A stretch of 64,000 nucleotides of DNA from Cladosporium sp. IMV 00045 (Eukaryota; Ascomycota; Dothideomycetes; Cladosporiales; Cladosporiaceae). Below the pieces are notes generated by a model. That model did no database searches. It was not told the DNA's origin and saw only the letters and a program-made list of their open reading frames with translations. The translations under genes were made by a program, and so were the position numbers. This document shows positions 55,301 to 64,000 of this stretch, in pieces. The stretch is from contig MSJI02000926.1 of the NCBI GenBank assembly GCA_001931905.2, positions 62,001 to 126,000 on the forward strand. Direction: 5' to 3'. Positions within the stretch are counted from its first letter, which is position 1; every line of letters starts with the position of its first letter.

Positions 55301-58300
55301 AGGCGCCTGCATAAATACAGCAGCGAGTATGATGTCCAGCAGGTGCTCAAGCAATCGGAAGAGACGGCTAGGCTCGAACAAGAGAAACAAGACATTGAGC
55401 TCAAGAAGTCTCAGGCAGACATGGAGAAAGAAGCCATCGTTCCCGATCAGATGACTTTGACGGAGTTCCAACGTTCATGCTTCATCGACAACAACAGGCT
55501 ATGCGATCCCAGATCACTCACAAGGGTCTTCACCTACCAACCGGCAGCCGACAACTTCACGGATCATGAACAACAGATCTTCATCGCCGCTTATAAAGAA
55601 ACGCCGAAGAAGTGGAGCGAAATCGCCACATTACTCCCCGGTCGTGCGGCGAGAGATTGCATCCGCCATTATTATGCAAACAAATGGGATGGTCGTTTCA
55701 AGGACAATCGTCGCAGGAAGTACGCCTCAAGACGCGGTCGTGGCACAAAAGCCGTGCGTGGCAGGACAGGTGGTGCTATGGCGGATATGGCAAGAGTTGA
55801 AGAGCTCGGTCAAAACGTTTCTGATAGCGGAAGGCCCAAGCGTGCAGCAGCTCCGACAACGTTCGGCGAGAAGGAGATCGACGCTAAAAACGCACTGGCA
55901 GGACAGTCGCCTGCCAAAAAATCCGGTGCCGGCAAACATGATGGCGAAACAGCGACTGAGAAGCCAGTAAAGCGACGCAAAGGTACGGGTGAGAAACCTG
56001 GTAGGAAGCCCAAAGTCGCGGCACCACCACTTGCTCCGATAGCTGCGGCGCCGTCTTTGTCCCCAAACGCTCGATTCGTTCCAGGCATTCCGCAGAAGGA
56101 CGACCCTGCTATGATTCAGAGTCTAGCAGAGGCAAGTCTTCTTACCGGTTTCCATACTAGCAGCCGAAATGTACATCCTGAAGCACACCCTGTGTACATT
56201 CAGGAGAATTATTCACAGCAGCCCGCTGTGCAGGAAGAGCCGGAGCGAAAGCATGCAGCTCCAGTTGCATCTTCCAAGCCGAGTGCATCGAGCTATTGGT
56301 CAGTGCCAGAGCAGAGCGACTTCGTAAAGTACATCGCACACTTTGGCACAGACTTCGCAGCGATTGCGGCGCACATGGGCACTAAGACACAGACCATGAT
56401 TAAGAATCACTATCAGCGACAAATCGACGGCGGCAACCGTGCCGAACTCGAAGAAGCAGCCATCATCGCCAACGCCCGCCGCGAGCGTGGCGAAGACATG
56501 GGCCCGCCACCTACGCCGACTCCCATCAACAAACGCAAGTACGACAACCCTGGTCCCACAGTGCAAAGGAACATCGCGCCTCACGGAGATGCCATGGATG
56601 TTGACGACGCGCCTCCTGCGCCTCAATCTCAAGCGCCCAAGCATGCCTCCCCACCTCAGTTCCACGCGCAGTCGCGCTTCGGAAGCTCTGCTCAAGCAAC
56701 ACCTGTGCCAGCACCTCGCGTTGCTCCAAGCCCTGGGCCCACTCCAGCTGTGACGCCCCTCGGACAAGCTGTGGCAAACGTGAGGAATTTGCAGCAGCAA
56801 CAGCAACAACAAGCCCAGCAGCAACAGCAGCAGCAACACCGCATGAGCATCTTTGGAGACTCTAGGTCTGAGTCGCGAACTGGATTGCCGGCAACTACAT
56901 CATTCCGGGCCTCACAGCAAGGCACTCCAACTAGTCAATTGACACAGTCAAGCAGGACTGTTCAAGATGCGCACGATTCCGATTTCATTCGCAACCTGAA
57001 AGAAGAACAGGAGCGCGCCATTCGTATGCAAGGCCAGTACGTGCAACAAGAACGGCAGGAGCGCATGGAGCCATTCCAACACCGCGGCTCTCTTCACCAA
57101 GTTCAAGCACAACACTCTCCGTCAACCCAGCCGATCAACGCGCCGCAAGAACGTAAGCCAATGGGTGAAACACGGCCAGCATCGCCACCTAGAGGATTTT
57201 TCTCATCCTCCGGCTCTGCGCGAAGAAGTGTTGATTCCCCCAGGTTCAGCAGTCTTACCCCAGCTCCGGTGTCCTCGCTGGCAAATCGCATGCCATACAA
57301 TCCATCACCGCCGAAGCGTGAGGAGCCCAGACCGAGTTCTGGATTCTCTGCCCCTCCTGCACCTCCTGCAGCAACGCCAGCTCCTGCGTCAGAGGCACCC
57401 AAGCGATCGAACTTGCTCTCCATTCTCAACAATGAGCCTGACGAGCCTAAGCCTCAGCCAAAGCGCGTATCTGACCACGCTGCAGCCAGTGGGATGCCTC
57501 AGCGAACGGGTTCTCCGGCCCAGCATCCTCTAGCTGGACCATCAGCGACGCCTACGATGTCAAGTCTACCGCCGTCCAGGAGAGAAACGTTTAGTCAGCC
57601 AGTTGTGCCGCCACCTCAATCGCAGATGCAGCGCGGGCCTTACGGCCAGCCGAGTAGTGGCCCCTCGCCTCCCACCGTCAAGCAAGAGCCCCATCCAGCC
57701 AGTCAAGGCATGCAGCAGCAGCAGCCTCCACCTAAGCAAGAGTGGCAGTCGAGGATGGGTCAGGGCCAGGAGCCTGCCCCCAACAGTGTCAGCCCGGCAC
57801 CAGCGTTGGAAAGGGAGGTTCGACCATACTTTTCCCACCACCGTGCTTCAGTACTCGGTCCCTTGAATGGTCCTCAGAGGCACAACCCATCGCCGCCACC
57901 TCACCCGCTCATGTCGCATTCGCGCACTCCGTCGCAGTCCGGTCAAGGACTTAGTCAACCACCCCGCGAGCAGCGAGGATACTTGCCGAAACAGCAGCAA
58001 GCCCAGCATCCAGTCGGCACGCCTTCAGCACAGCCACTTCAGCCTGTTTCGTTCCCGCCACCCCCAACCTTTGCACAAGGCCCGCCGAACCCCGCCCAAA
58101 ACCATGCGCACCACGCACAGAACAGTTCGATTGGCGGGCCATTTGGCAATTTGCATCAGCGCACCATGAGCCGCGAGGAGGCCATTAGACATGATCAGCA
58201 AGCTTTCGCTCAACAGCAAGCGCATCAACAGGCCCATCAACAAGCTCAACAGGTACGCGAACACGAGTGGCGCCGCATGACTGAGGATCGTCGCATGGAT

Positions 58301-58792
58301 GAGGAACGGCGAATGCGTGAGGACCACCGCATGCACGAAGAACGCCGCATGCAAGAGATCCGCATGGGCGAGGAACGCATGATGCAGGAACGCCGCATGC
58401 ACGAAGAGCGCGACATCTCCGAAGGCCGCCGTCGCGAAGCAGCGTACATGGCCGCGCAGGAAGAACGCCATAGGCAGCAACAGCAAAGCTTCGGCGCTCC
58501 GCGTGGAGGACCGCCCCCACAGATGCATCCGGCGCACTTCCCCGGAGGCTTCGACCAAGGCCAACCGCGCGTCGCCGGCGGGGTGGGAAGTCTGCGCGAA
58601 CAGAGCATGCGCGAGGCGCAGGATTTGATGCAGCAGGAGGAGAGGATGCGAAGGGACGCGGCTTACAGGGACCACGAAGTCGCACAGCGGAGGCACGAAG
58701 AGATGTACGCTTCTAGGCGCACGCCGCTCGGTATGGGAGGGTACGGTGGGCCGCCTCCGAGCGGCGCGCCGCCTGGCCCCGGTAGGAGGTAG
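52301..58792 (+). CDS. SNT1: Snt1-like SANT-domain corepressor (Set3 histone deacetylase complex, NCoR/SMRT relative)
   Basis: A single open frame of 2163 residues. The N-terminal 300 residues are Arg/Asp/Ser/Gly-rich (RDRSRSPP-type), followed by a long Pro/Ala/Gln-rich disordered part. Two SANT domains are clear: about 1085-1135 (NFTDHEQQIFIAAYKETPKK; IRHYYANKWDGRFKDNRRRK) and about 1331-1380 (SYWSVPEQSDFVKYIAHFGT; MIKNHYQRQIDGGN). Two SANT domains with this spacing are the hallmark of NCoR/SMRT and yeast Snt1. A Gln-rich tract lies near 56790-56840, and an Arg-Met-Glu repeat helix near residues 1985-2045. It is the longest gene in the window and shows no frame break. The role in histone deacetylation is inferred from the family. 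Confidence 0.88.
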   Translation: MSRYAPSDYRPARDRSRSPPRFSDRRPSVASVGYGSRASDLTRGGGDAPRGPRSQFDGGRPPLGSGPSGPGPSRGGYAGRGEIRELRDAPPLGSDRGGRPSFKDREFDRRERIPSPRGRSPPRTFRDPRDYPPPRELDIPPRARRGSRDGPPSAGSTYPDPPAPFGSPASSSFRGGFRGGRGRGGGDFDYRESRAGRGGRRNLDDRDLFVRRDRSPPLPPASRWPRDARDSRDVRDAREVSRDAREPERRDERRFDRRDEERRPDWPVDRERDIDRSRRDPPQPRLENRASNDSLASGASHPPPAPHVNPDRLALLESAGADTSIRRPSLTPSTSSAREHRREQPEIPAYLNGRAETTNNRYGSRGSSPPTQAPPVPAFTLSFASQGGAPAAAKAPQEPKHMQSAHETHPQEPTRPTTQEKPAVPAEIPTAPRAAPHVAKAQAAEPPPAAPKAPRALGIDNDSQAPSMQRPHPPRSWEGNPQHDTSAAIGRGDAPGSQHGQQPPVPQSPNPSNGRLPQSHQPTSPAMQHNNRLSDLSAPTGPKASRQFPNQPAASPRMPFVPPQGDNPNVPGPPTLSRPKTPPPPTAPSGPRNRAFSVSPKVTGTSIPTAPKANRAPPLAPRGLERAPAAPARAPERGNAMQARVPPSAPTAPRQPQWNQWRRPGAPVERSVPAKRDSTGEEKRRPSAAPSQPDSNESQPLVKTESSERPKSSGHTATGSDPDRMDVDEAHPKKQRASISHSAQQSFFGKPLEKSTDDSGMSDAPEEAISSSEDDDLEIEDPALFEAKFERQKRELESQLVDLSSKSVRATTPLESIARLARVSTKDLERFRERESGMELDEPHAPADKQPTSDESEESVVTPKGEDTASVAIQDGEEDVPSARRMRRASPEVVNLPYLFKEPPAAFHETWQFKDTLEREEENKEAVLSALKHEVAEEHIDENDLEATFAAHYRRWRQECERLDQEREAEERLERQQSDEPGPELEVSPNPAPLNPVAEGRRLHKYSSEYDVQQVLKQSEETARLEQEKQDIELKKSQADMEKEAIVPDQMTLTEFQRSCFIDNNRLCDPRSLTRVFTYQPAADNFTDHEQQIFIAAYKETPKKWSEIATLLPGRAARDCIRHYYANKWDGRFKDNRRRKYASRRGRGTKAVRGRTGGAMADMARVEELGQNVSDSGRPKRAAAPTTFGEKEIDAKNALAGQSPAKKSGAGKHDGETATEKPVKRRKGTGEKPGRKPKVAAPPLAPIAAAPSLSPNARFVPGIPQKDDPAMIQSLAEASLLTGFHTSSRNVHPEAHPVYIQENYSQQPAVQEEPERKHAAPVASSKPSASSYWSVPEQSDFVKYIAHFGTDFAAIAAHMGTKTQTMIKNHYQRQIDGGNRAELEEAAIIANARRERGEDMGPPPTPTPINKRKYDNPGPTVQRNIAPHGDAMDVDDAPPAPQSQAPKHASPPQFHAQSRFGSSAQATPVPAPRVAPSPGPTPAVTPLGQAVANVRNLQQQQQQQAQQQQQQQHRMSIFGDSRSESRTGLPATTSFRASQQGTPTSQLTQSSRTVQDAHDSDFIRNLKEEQERAIRMQGQYVQQERQERMEPFQHRGSLHQVQAQHSPSTQPINAPQERKPMGETRPASPPRGFFSSSGSARRSVDSPRFSSLTPAPVSSLANRMPYNPSPPKREEPRPSSGFSAPPAPPAATPAPASEAPKRSNLLSILNNEPDEPKPQPKRVSDHAAASGMPQRTGSPAQHPLAGPSATPTMSSLPPSRRETFSQPVVPPPQSQMQRGPYGQPSSGPSPPTVKQEPHPASQGMQQQQPPPKQEWQSRMGQGQEPAPNSVSPAPALEREVRPYFSHHRASVLGPLNGPQRHNPSPPPHPLMSHSRTPSQSGQGLSQPPREQRGYLPKQQQAQHPVGTPSAQPLQPVSFPPPPTFAQGPPNPAQNHAHHAQNSSIGGPFGNLHQRTMSREEAIRHDQQAFAQQQAHQQAHQQAQQVREHEWRRMTEDRRMDEERRMREDHRMHEERRMQEIRMGEERMMQERRMHEERDISEGRRREAAYMAAQEERHRQQQQSFGAPRGGPPPQMHPAHFPGGFDQGQPRVAGGVGSLREQSMREAQDLMQQEERMRRDAAYRDHEVAQRRHEEMYASRRTPLGMGGYGGPPPSGAPPGPGRR

Positions 58793-59572
58793 GAACGAAC
58801 CGTGTGGGATGAAGGACTACTGGATACCCCCTCTGCGCTTGTTGGCTCTTCTTGACGATGCATTTGCGTAGCACTCAGCTTGTATTGTATGATTAGGACA
58901 CTCTTCTTCTTTTGGTTTTTGTTTTTTTCTTGGATTCTTTTAGCGCATGAAATCAATCAATCATATTAACGAACTACTTCACTTCCCATTTCAGGCTCTT
59001 GCTCGGTTGGATGTTTTCCTAAGCTCTCTACAACTTGCGATTCTAGTCTCCACTCACGAACGACCGAACAGCACTATCAATAGACTGCTAAAATGTTTCC
59101 CAATTCCTGTAGCCTACATGACGACCAATGATGATACAATCTGAATGCAAGAAACGTTTGGTTTGTAACCATGTTGTGAGGTTAACTTAGAGTGAATGGG
59201 GCCCCTTCCGCTTAAGGGTTAGGGTTGGGGCAGCTTTCGAGATACATATGTATCTTGGGGGTATACCAACTTCTTTATATCGCAACACATGATCGTTGCC
59301 GCCAATTAGCTAAGTCCGGTGGACTCTCTGACATATAATGATAATTCGGGGCATTTATTTGTCGGGGAACGAGTCTGATGAGAGTTAGTGAGGACCAGAA
59401 GAACCACGAGCGCTGGAATCTTTTGATTGTATTAGTCTATAATTCCTTGAATGTCCATCTAACATTCCATATAGCGCCGTTCGCTCGCTCGCAAGAAATT
59501 ATTCATACACACGAAGAACGCACATAACAACCATACATAAAAACACACAGCCTCCCACGAAAAAGCCCCAAA
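58793..59572. other. Intergenic between convergent SNT1 and methyltransferase genes
   Basis: 780 bases, AT-richer than its surroundings. A TTAAGGGTTAGGGTTGGGG string at 59212-59230 resembles fungal telomere repeat but is only about two units long. No gene recognised. Confidence 0.45.
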
Positions 59573-60764
59573 TCACTCCCCCTTCTTCTCAAACAAATAA
59601 TGACAAACCCCCCACTCCTCCCCACCCTCCCAAGCAAACAACTCCGCACACGCGAGGTAAAAGACCTGCCAGCGATGGAACCACTTGCCCACCCCCTCCG
59701 CGCCATAAGTCTCGATCAAATGCGGCCAAATCTCCTCCCTCGCGGCCGTCATTTTACTATACCAGTCCTCGCACGTCTTGGCGTAGTGTTTCCCGTTCAC
59801 CCACCACTGCGTCTGCAGCGCCAGGTCGCGCTGGAAGTACAGCAGCAGGTCGGCAGAGGGCATGGTCCCGCCCGTGAAGAAGTGCTGCGTCATCCAGCCG
59901 GACTCGAAGTCGTAGGGGGTCGATTTGTGGGCGAAGAGGTGCACGAAGAGTTTTCCGCAGGGTTTGAGGAGGGTGCTGATTTTGCTCATCAGCAGTTCGT
60001 AGTTTTTCATGTGCTCGAAGAGTTCGATGCTCAGAACGCGGTCGTAAGCGGAGGCGTGGGGTGTGGAAGTGAAGACTTCGGTGGCGATGTCGCCGGTGAT
60101 GACGGTGAGGTTCTTCAGGTTGGATTTCGAGGCTTGCGAGTCGATGAATTCTTTTTGAGTCCGCGAGTTGGAGAAGGCGGTGATTTGGCTGTTGGGGAAG
60201 ATCTCGGCGAGGTAGAGGGATAGGGAGCCCCAGCCGCAGCTGTTTGGGTAGAAGTCGTCAGTAAAGAACAAAAACAAAAACAAAGCACTCGATCGGTTTG
60301 ACGAGATTCGAAAGAACAACATACCCCAAATCGAAAATCCTCATCCCATCCCTCAACTCCGCCCTCTGCACATACAACTCCAACATAGCCCTCTCGGCCT
60401 GCGCCAACGTCTCGCCACCCTTCGGATACAAGCAGCAAGAATATTTCATTCTGGGACCGAGGCAGGCGCTCAGCACGCCCGTGCCGACTTCGTAGTGCTG
60501 CTCGTTCGCGTCGGCGGTGTTAACGGCGATGGGCCGCTGGCGCAGCAGGTCGACGTAGGCCATTTTCGTTTCCAGCGCGGATGTCATGCTCGTCGTGGCG
60601 ATGCTGTTGATGCGCTCTTGGAGTTGAGAGCGGATCCCGCGCCGGAGCAGGAAGGTGGGCAGGTAGCCGCCGTCGACGATGGTTTCGATGAGGGAGTCTG
60701 GGGAGAAGTTAGATGGGGTGTGTTTGTGTGTGTATGGAGGGGTGGGTGGTTTACCGTAATTCAT
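59573..60764 (-). CDS. CFA-synthase / coclaurine N-methyltransferase-like SAM methyltransferase
   Basis: An S-adenosylmethionine methyltransferase of the mycolic-acid cyclopropane synthase superfamily. Exons: 60764-60755 (10 bases, MNY+), 60697-60325 and 60239-59573; introns GTAAAC...CCCCAG (57 bases) and GTATGT...AACAG (85 bases). Phases join to give 349 residues. The SAM motif RIFDLGCGWGSLSLYLAEIF spans the second intron at about residues 124-143. Other motifs are MKYSCCLYPKGGETLAQAE, SIELFEHMKNYELLM, KLFVHLFAHKSTPYDFESGW and the C-terminal FYLACAELFAWEGGEEWGVC. This pattern fits the bacterial/plant coclaurine N-methyltransferase-like subgroup better than classical CFA synthase. Substrate unknown. 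Confidence 0.87.
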
Positions 60765-61828
60765 GTTGGCGGTTCGGGGAGGGTTGATTGATTGAGGGAG
60801 ATGGGGGCGGAGGGTTGAAAGTCACGAAAGCGAATGAGACGGTCGGACGCTCGACCAAGGACGACTTTTACTTGTGAGCGAAGCGATTGTTTTCGATTAT
60901 ATGACAAGGCAGTAGTATGATGAGACCACGTCTTGTCTTGTCGTATCAAACCCAATGGTCAACCACAACCAACGCGCACGCGCTAAGTCGGTGGACTGAC
61001 GTCACGACTCGTTCTATTTCAACGACATCAAATCAGTTCGACAATAATAATGCACTCTGTAGCTGCGACGATACTTATTGCATCTGAGATCTACAGGTCC
61101 AGACTAAAAGACCTCCACTTAATAATCTGCACGAAACGTAAAACCAACAAAGTCCATCAAGGAACTCTCCAAGCCCGCGAGCCTCCGATCAGAGCAAAGA
61201 TGAGACCAGAATCGAATTTTAACGAAACAGAAAAAACTTCATATGCCATATTCCCATTTTCCTCATCCTGGGGGGTATTATTACTACTGCCTGTGCTCCT
61301 TGTCCAAAACAAAAATAACGACAAAAGGTAAGTAAAGATGCTGAAAACCAAAGACAAAAACATCCGAATACGAAAAACATTCAAAGCCCTGAAAGACCAT
61401 TCGGCGCTGTCCAAAACGAGAAAAAACCCAGGATCCATTACAAGAAGAGTCGTCGCCTCCGTACTTTGAACCGCACCGAATTCATGAACAGTGAAAGCCC
61501 AAGTCAGCAATTTTTCTTCTCAATCAATCAGTCAGTCAATCCAAACAAAACGCAAAAGCAAAGGCAAAAAGCAACAAGTCAAAAAAGCGCCAGTCGAGCT
61601 TTCTGCACAAGCCCCATAACCCCATCGGCCCAGAGTGAGACTCGTGATTTCGTCAAAAAGGTGTTTTTTCGTAATGCGTAGCAACAATTTGCTTCAAGTG
61701 GCCACAAGCGGCCTTGGATTCTGTCCGCAAGGCGTAGGGCGGGGGGTCGTGATCTTCGTCTTTCTCGTGTCTCTCCCAGGAGTGAGATGTGTCCAATGGA
61801 TTTGCGTCGTCGCTCAGCGACTGATGTC
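60765..61828. other. Intergenic: methyltransferase promoter and forkhead gene 3' flank
   Basis: 1.06 kb between two minus-strand genes. AT-rich with AAAAC/AAAAG runs at 61,230-61,600, likely 3' untranslated region of the forkhead gene on its right side. No gene recognised. Confidence 0.4.
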
Positions 61829-64000
61829 TTACCACCGACTCGTGAAACTCCTGCTGAGCGCCGGTCTGGCGGGAGGAGGCATGGCTCTGCTGGCTTCGGC
61901 TTTGCGAACAGGGCTGCCGAGCGATCTGTCGCTGGCTGCTGGCATGGCGAAGGTGCCGCCTCCGATTTTACCGAAGTCCTGAAAGAGGTCAATGCCCTCT
62001 TCGCTGCCGTCAGAGGGCAGGAGGGTGTCAAGCCCAAAGAGGGTTGCGGCGTCTTTGTTTTCTGCGCTGCCCTTGTTTTGGTTGGTCTTAGTTGGAGGTG
62101 TGGAGTGAGGGCGGATAATGGCCTCGTCTTCTCCATCGGGAACGAAGTTGGTCCAGAAATCGTTGGCTTCAGGAGTGCCGCTGGACGCCGTGTAAGATTG
62201 CCTTAGAGGCGAGCCGAGCGGGCTCGGCTTCTTCTTGGCCGGAGAAGGACCAAAGTTGGGCTTGTTGAGGAAGGGCGAAAGGGTGTTGCTCGTAGGCGGT
62301 GCAAGCATGTTCTTGTTGCTCTTAGCGCTGCCAGTGATGTCGGCGAGAACACCTGAGCTGGTGGCTGCACGAGTAAGAGATGGACGGTGCGCAGAACGCT
62401 TCTCCGGAGAGCCTCGACTGGTGAGGTCTTCGTCCGGTCCGTCGATGAACACGTCAAAAAGGTGGTTAGATGCGTTGTTGTAGCTGTCATCTGCGCGGGG
62501 TGTGTTTCCGAAGCAAGGCTTCCAGGGCGTACGAGCGGCCTTGAAAGGGGATACGAATGGCGTAAAGCCATTGTTCTCGTCGGCCGTCAAGTGGAAAGCT
62601 GGACTCCAGGCACTCGCCTCTGGCAATGGAGAGAAGCTCTTAGCAGGGGATCCAAGGAGGGCGCGGATCTTGTTGCGATGGTTTCGAAGATTAGTGTTTG
62701 GAGATACAGACATCGGCGCCTTGACAGGGCGCTTGAACACCACCGCAGGAGTGAGCGGGTCAGCGTCAGGACGCGTGGGCGAAGACGAAAGGCGTGTGAT
62801 GGACGCCCTAGTCTCCCGCCTGTCCTTTGTAGGGCTGTCAAATGATGAGCTCCTAATACGCGCAATCTCCGCTTCGGCGCGACCTTTGCGGATGCGAGGT
62901 CGCATCATGTCGGCCTCGGAAGTGGGCTGGTGGTGCCCAACACGAGCAGCCGAAGACTCGATAGAGGACCAGTAGCCGCTGTCCTGCATGCCAGTAGACT
63001 TCTGCCGACGGTTGGCAGATCGGGTGTTGGGGTTGAAGCGAGGTGGAGGTGGTGGTGTGCCCTTGCGGGTTGGTTGCGTGGCCATTGGCGGAGGGGAAGA
63101 ACCGAATTCTTGCGGAGGTGGCGAGGATCTCATCAATGGCGCGGGCGGCGGAGGCATGGTGGAAACATCGTTGGTGTCTTCATCGGCAAGAGCAGGATCA
63201 GACGCAGGAATAGTGCCATCTGACGAGAGCAACTCGGACTCGTCGGGGAATTTGGCAGAGTCAATGGCCTTGCTCTCGCTCTTCTTGATAGGATTAGGCG
63301 CGAGCGTGAAGTGGCCAATAGCGGGTGCAGTCGACGGTCTGTAGACAGAAGACGAGGAGAAGTCCTGCGGCAGAGACTGAAGGTATTGAGATCCGTCAGA
63401 GTTGGTAATGCGACGAACAGGGTTCTTCTTGTCTTGCAGAAACGGGCGCTCTTGACCGGGCTTGATAGCCCAGTAGTTGCCCTTGCCAGGGTCGTCCTTC
63501 GGCCTCTCGATTTTGATGAAGTTCTTGTTAAGACTGAGATTGTGGCGAATGCTGTTTTGCCAGCCACTTTCCGCTAGGCGGTAGAAAGCGAAGTTGTCTG
63601 AGATCCACTTGTATATTTGCGCGAGAGTGAGGCGACGGTTCTGTGCTCTGAGAATGGCCATACCGATAAGAGTGGCATAACTGTAAGACGGCTTGGTGCC
63701 GTCGTCTGTGACTGCGGGCATATCCTTGGGATCCGGCAGGTCGAAAGGCTCATCTTCCTCGAACTTCTGCTTTTGCTTCTTGGAGCTCGGTCGATCACTG
63801 GAGGGAGCAGCCATCTCGGAGTTGGTCCTCTTCATGGGCGCCTTGTAGCCGTAGTCTGTTTCCGCATAGGGCATGGCGGATAGATCGCCGAATGAGCCAT
63901 GCTGGAAGGCGTTTTCTTTGCCCAGTGATTGCGCGCTGGGGAATTGAGAGTATAGCGCCTTTTGCGGCATGGGCGCGCTCTGAGCGTAGTCGTGGTAGAA
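61829..64000 (-). CDS. Forkhead (winged-helix) transcription factor, 5' end outside window
   Basis: At least 713 residues from the ATG at 63970, but the frame stays open to the window edge ([10 protein letters not shown] upstream), so the true start is probably beyond position 64000. The forkhead domain is at about residues 92-185: [53 protein letters not shown], and [13 protein letters not shown]. No FHA domain is visible in the part seen, so it is more like Hcm1/Sep1 than Fkh1/2. The C-terminal part is Ser/Pro-rich with many SP/TP sites (SPTK, SPAK, LTPAVV) suited to cyclin-dependent kinase control, and [17 protein letters not shown]. Likely a cell-cycle regulator. Confidence 0.9.
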   Translation of the reverse strand, partial: FYHDYAQSAPMPQKALYSQFPSAQSLGKENAFQHGSFGDLSAMPYAETDYGYKAPMKRTNSEMAAPSSDRPSSKKQKQKFEEDEPFDLPDPKDMPAVTDDGTKPSYSYATLIGMAILRAQNRRLTLAQIYKWISDNFAFYRLAESGWQNSIRHNLSLNKNFIKIERPKDDPGKGNYWAIKPGQERPFLQDKKNPVRRITNSDGSQYLQSLPQDFSSSSVYRPSTAPAIGHFTLAPNPIKKSESKAIDSAKFPDESELLSSDGTIPASDPALADEDTNDVSTMPPPPAPLMRSSPPPQEFGSSPPPMATQPTRKGTPPPPPRFNPNTRSANRRQKSTGMQDSGYWSSIESSAARVGHHQPTSEADMMRPRIRKGRAEAEIARIRSSSFDSPTKDRRETRASITRLSSSPTRPDADPLTPAVVFKRPVKAPMSVSPNTNLRNHRNKIRALLGSPAKSFSPLPEASAWSPAFHLTADENNGFTPFVSPFKAARTPWKPCFGNTPRADDSYNNASNHLFDVFIDGPDEDLTSRGSPEKRSAHRPSLTRAATSSGVLADITGSAKSNKNMLAPPTSNTLSPFLNKPNFGPSPAKKKPSPLGSPLRQSYTASSGTPEANDFWTNFVPDGEDEAIIRPHSTPPTKTNQNKGSAENKDAATLFGLDTLLPSDGSEEGIDLFQDFGKIGGGTFAMPAASDRSLGSPVRKAEASRAMPPPARPALSRSFTSRW

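Noticed and set aside
59212..59230. TTAGGG-like string suggesting an interstitial telomere
   Set aside because: Only about two units; consistent with a telobox or chance.

Overview
The window is nuclear DNA of a filamentous ascomycete, most like a Dothideomycete. Genes are dense, sit on both strands and have few introns of about 45-100 bases with GTRNGT donors and CTRAC-like branch sites. The protein set is fungal: saccharopine reductase of the alpha-aminoadipate lysine pathway, Knr4/Smi1, Snt1, Ctr9, Sec8, and a Zn(II)2Cys6 regulator. I cannot fix the genus. No tRNA, rRNA, transposon or CRISPR array was found.

Layout. 0.7-4.6 kb: LYS9 (-), a Derlin (+), a Gln/Pro-rich protein (-). 5.4-8.3 kb: a divergent pair, an F-box protein (-) and an F-box-like/DUF7730-type protein (+). 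8.5-14.7 kb: SMP3 GPI mannosyltransferase (-), SKP1 (+), mitochondrial 5-aminolevulinate synthase (-). 16.5-18.2 kb: KNR4/SMI1 (-). 20.9-26.3 kb: a SAM-like plus SNF2 ATPase gene whose frame is broken several times. 27.0-30.9 kb: MOSC protein (-) and Zn2Cys6 factor (+). 31.1-38.4 kb: CTR9 (-) and SEC8 (+), divergent. 38.7-44.7 kb: an accessory-looking stretch with an NmrA-like protein (-), short-chain dehydrogenase (+), NAPE-PLD-like metallohydrolase (+), a small C-terminally membrane-anchored protein (+) and a small secreted cysteine-rich protein (-). 45.4-50.2 kb: a MATH / USP-like / MORN / RING protein (-) and deoxyhypusine synthase (-). 52.3-58.8 kb: SNT1 (+). 59.6-64 kb: a CFA/coclaurine-type methyltransferase (-) and a forkhead factor (-) cut by the window edge.

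Most genes are unlinked housekeeping genes. Ubiquitin-related functions recur (Derlin, F-box, SKP1, MATH-RING), as do chromatin and transcription functions (SNF2, Ctr9, Snt1, forkhead, Zn2Cys6), but nothing shows that they form one system.

Two observations stand out. First, the 914-residue protein at 45.4-48.1 kb carries what reads as a ubiquitin-specific-protease fold without its catalytic Cys and His, between an N-terminal MATH domain and C-terminal MORN repeats plus a RING finger. Second, between about 22.7 and 29.0 kb three neighbouring genes need about seven or eight frame changes, all of the same sense (one base missing each). Long genes on either side are intact, so local consensus error or linked gene decay should be tested before these models are used.
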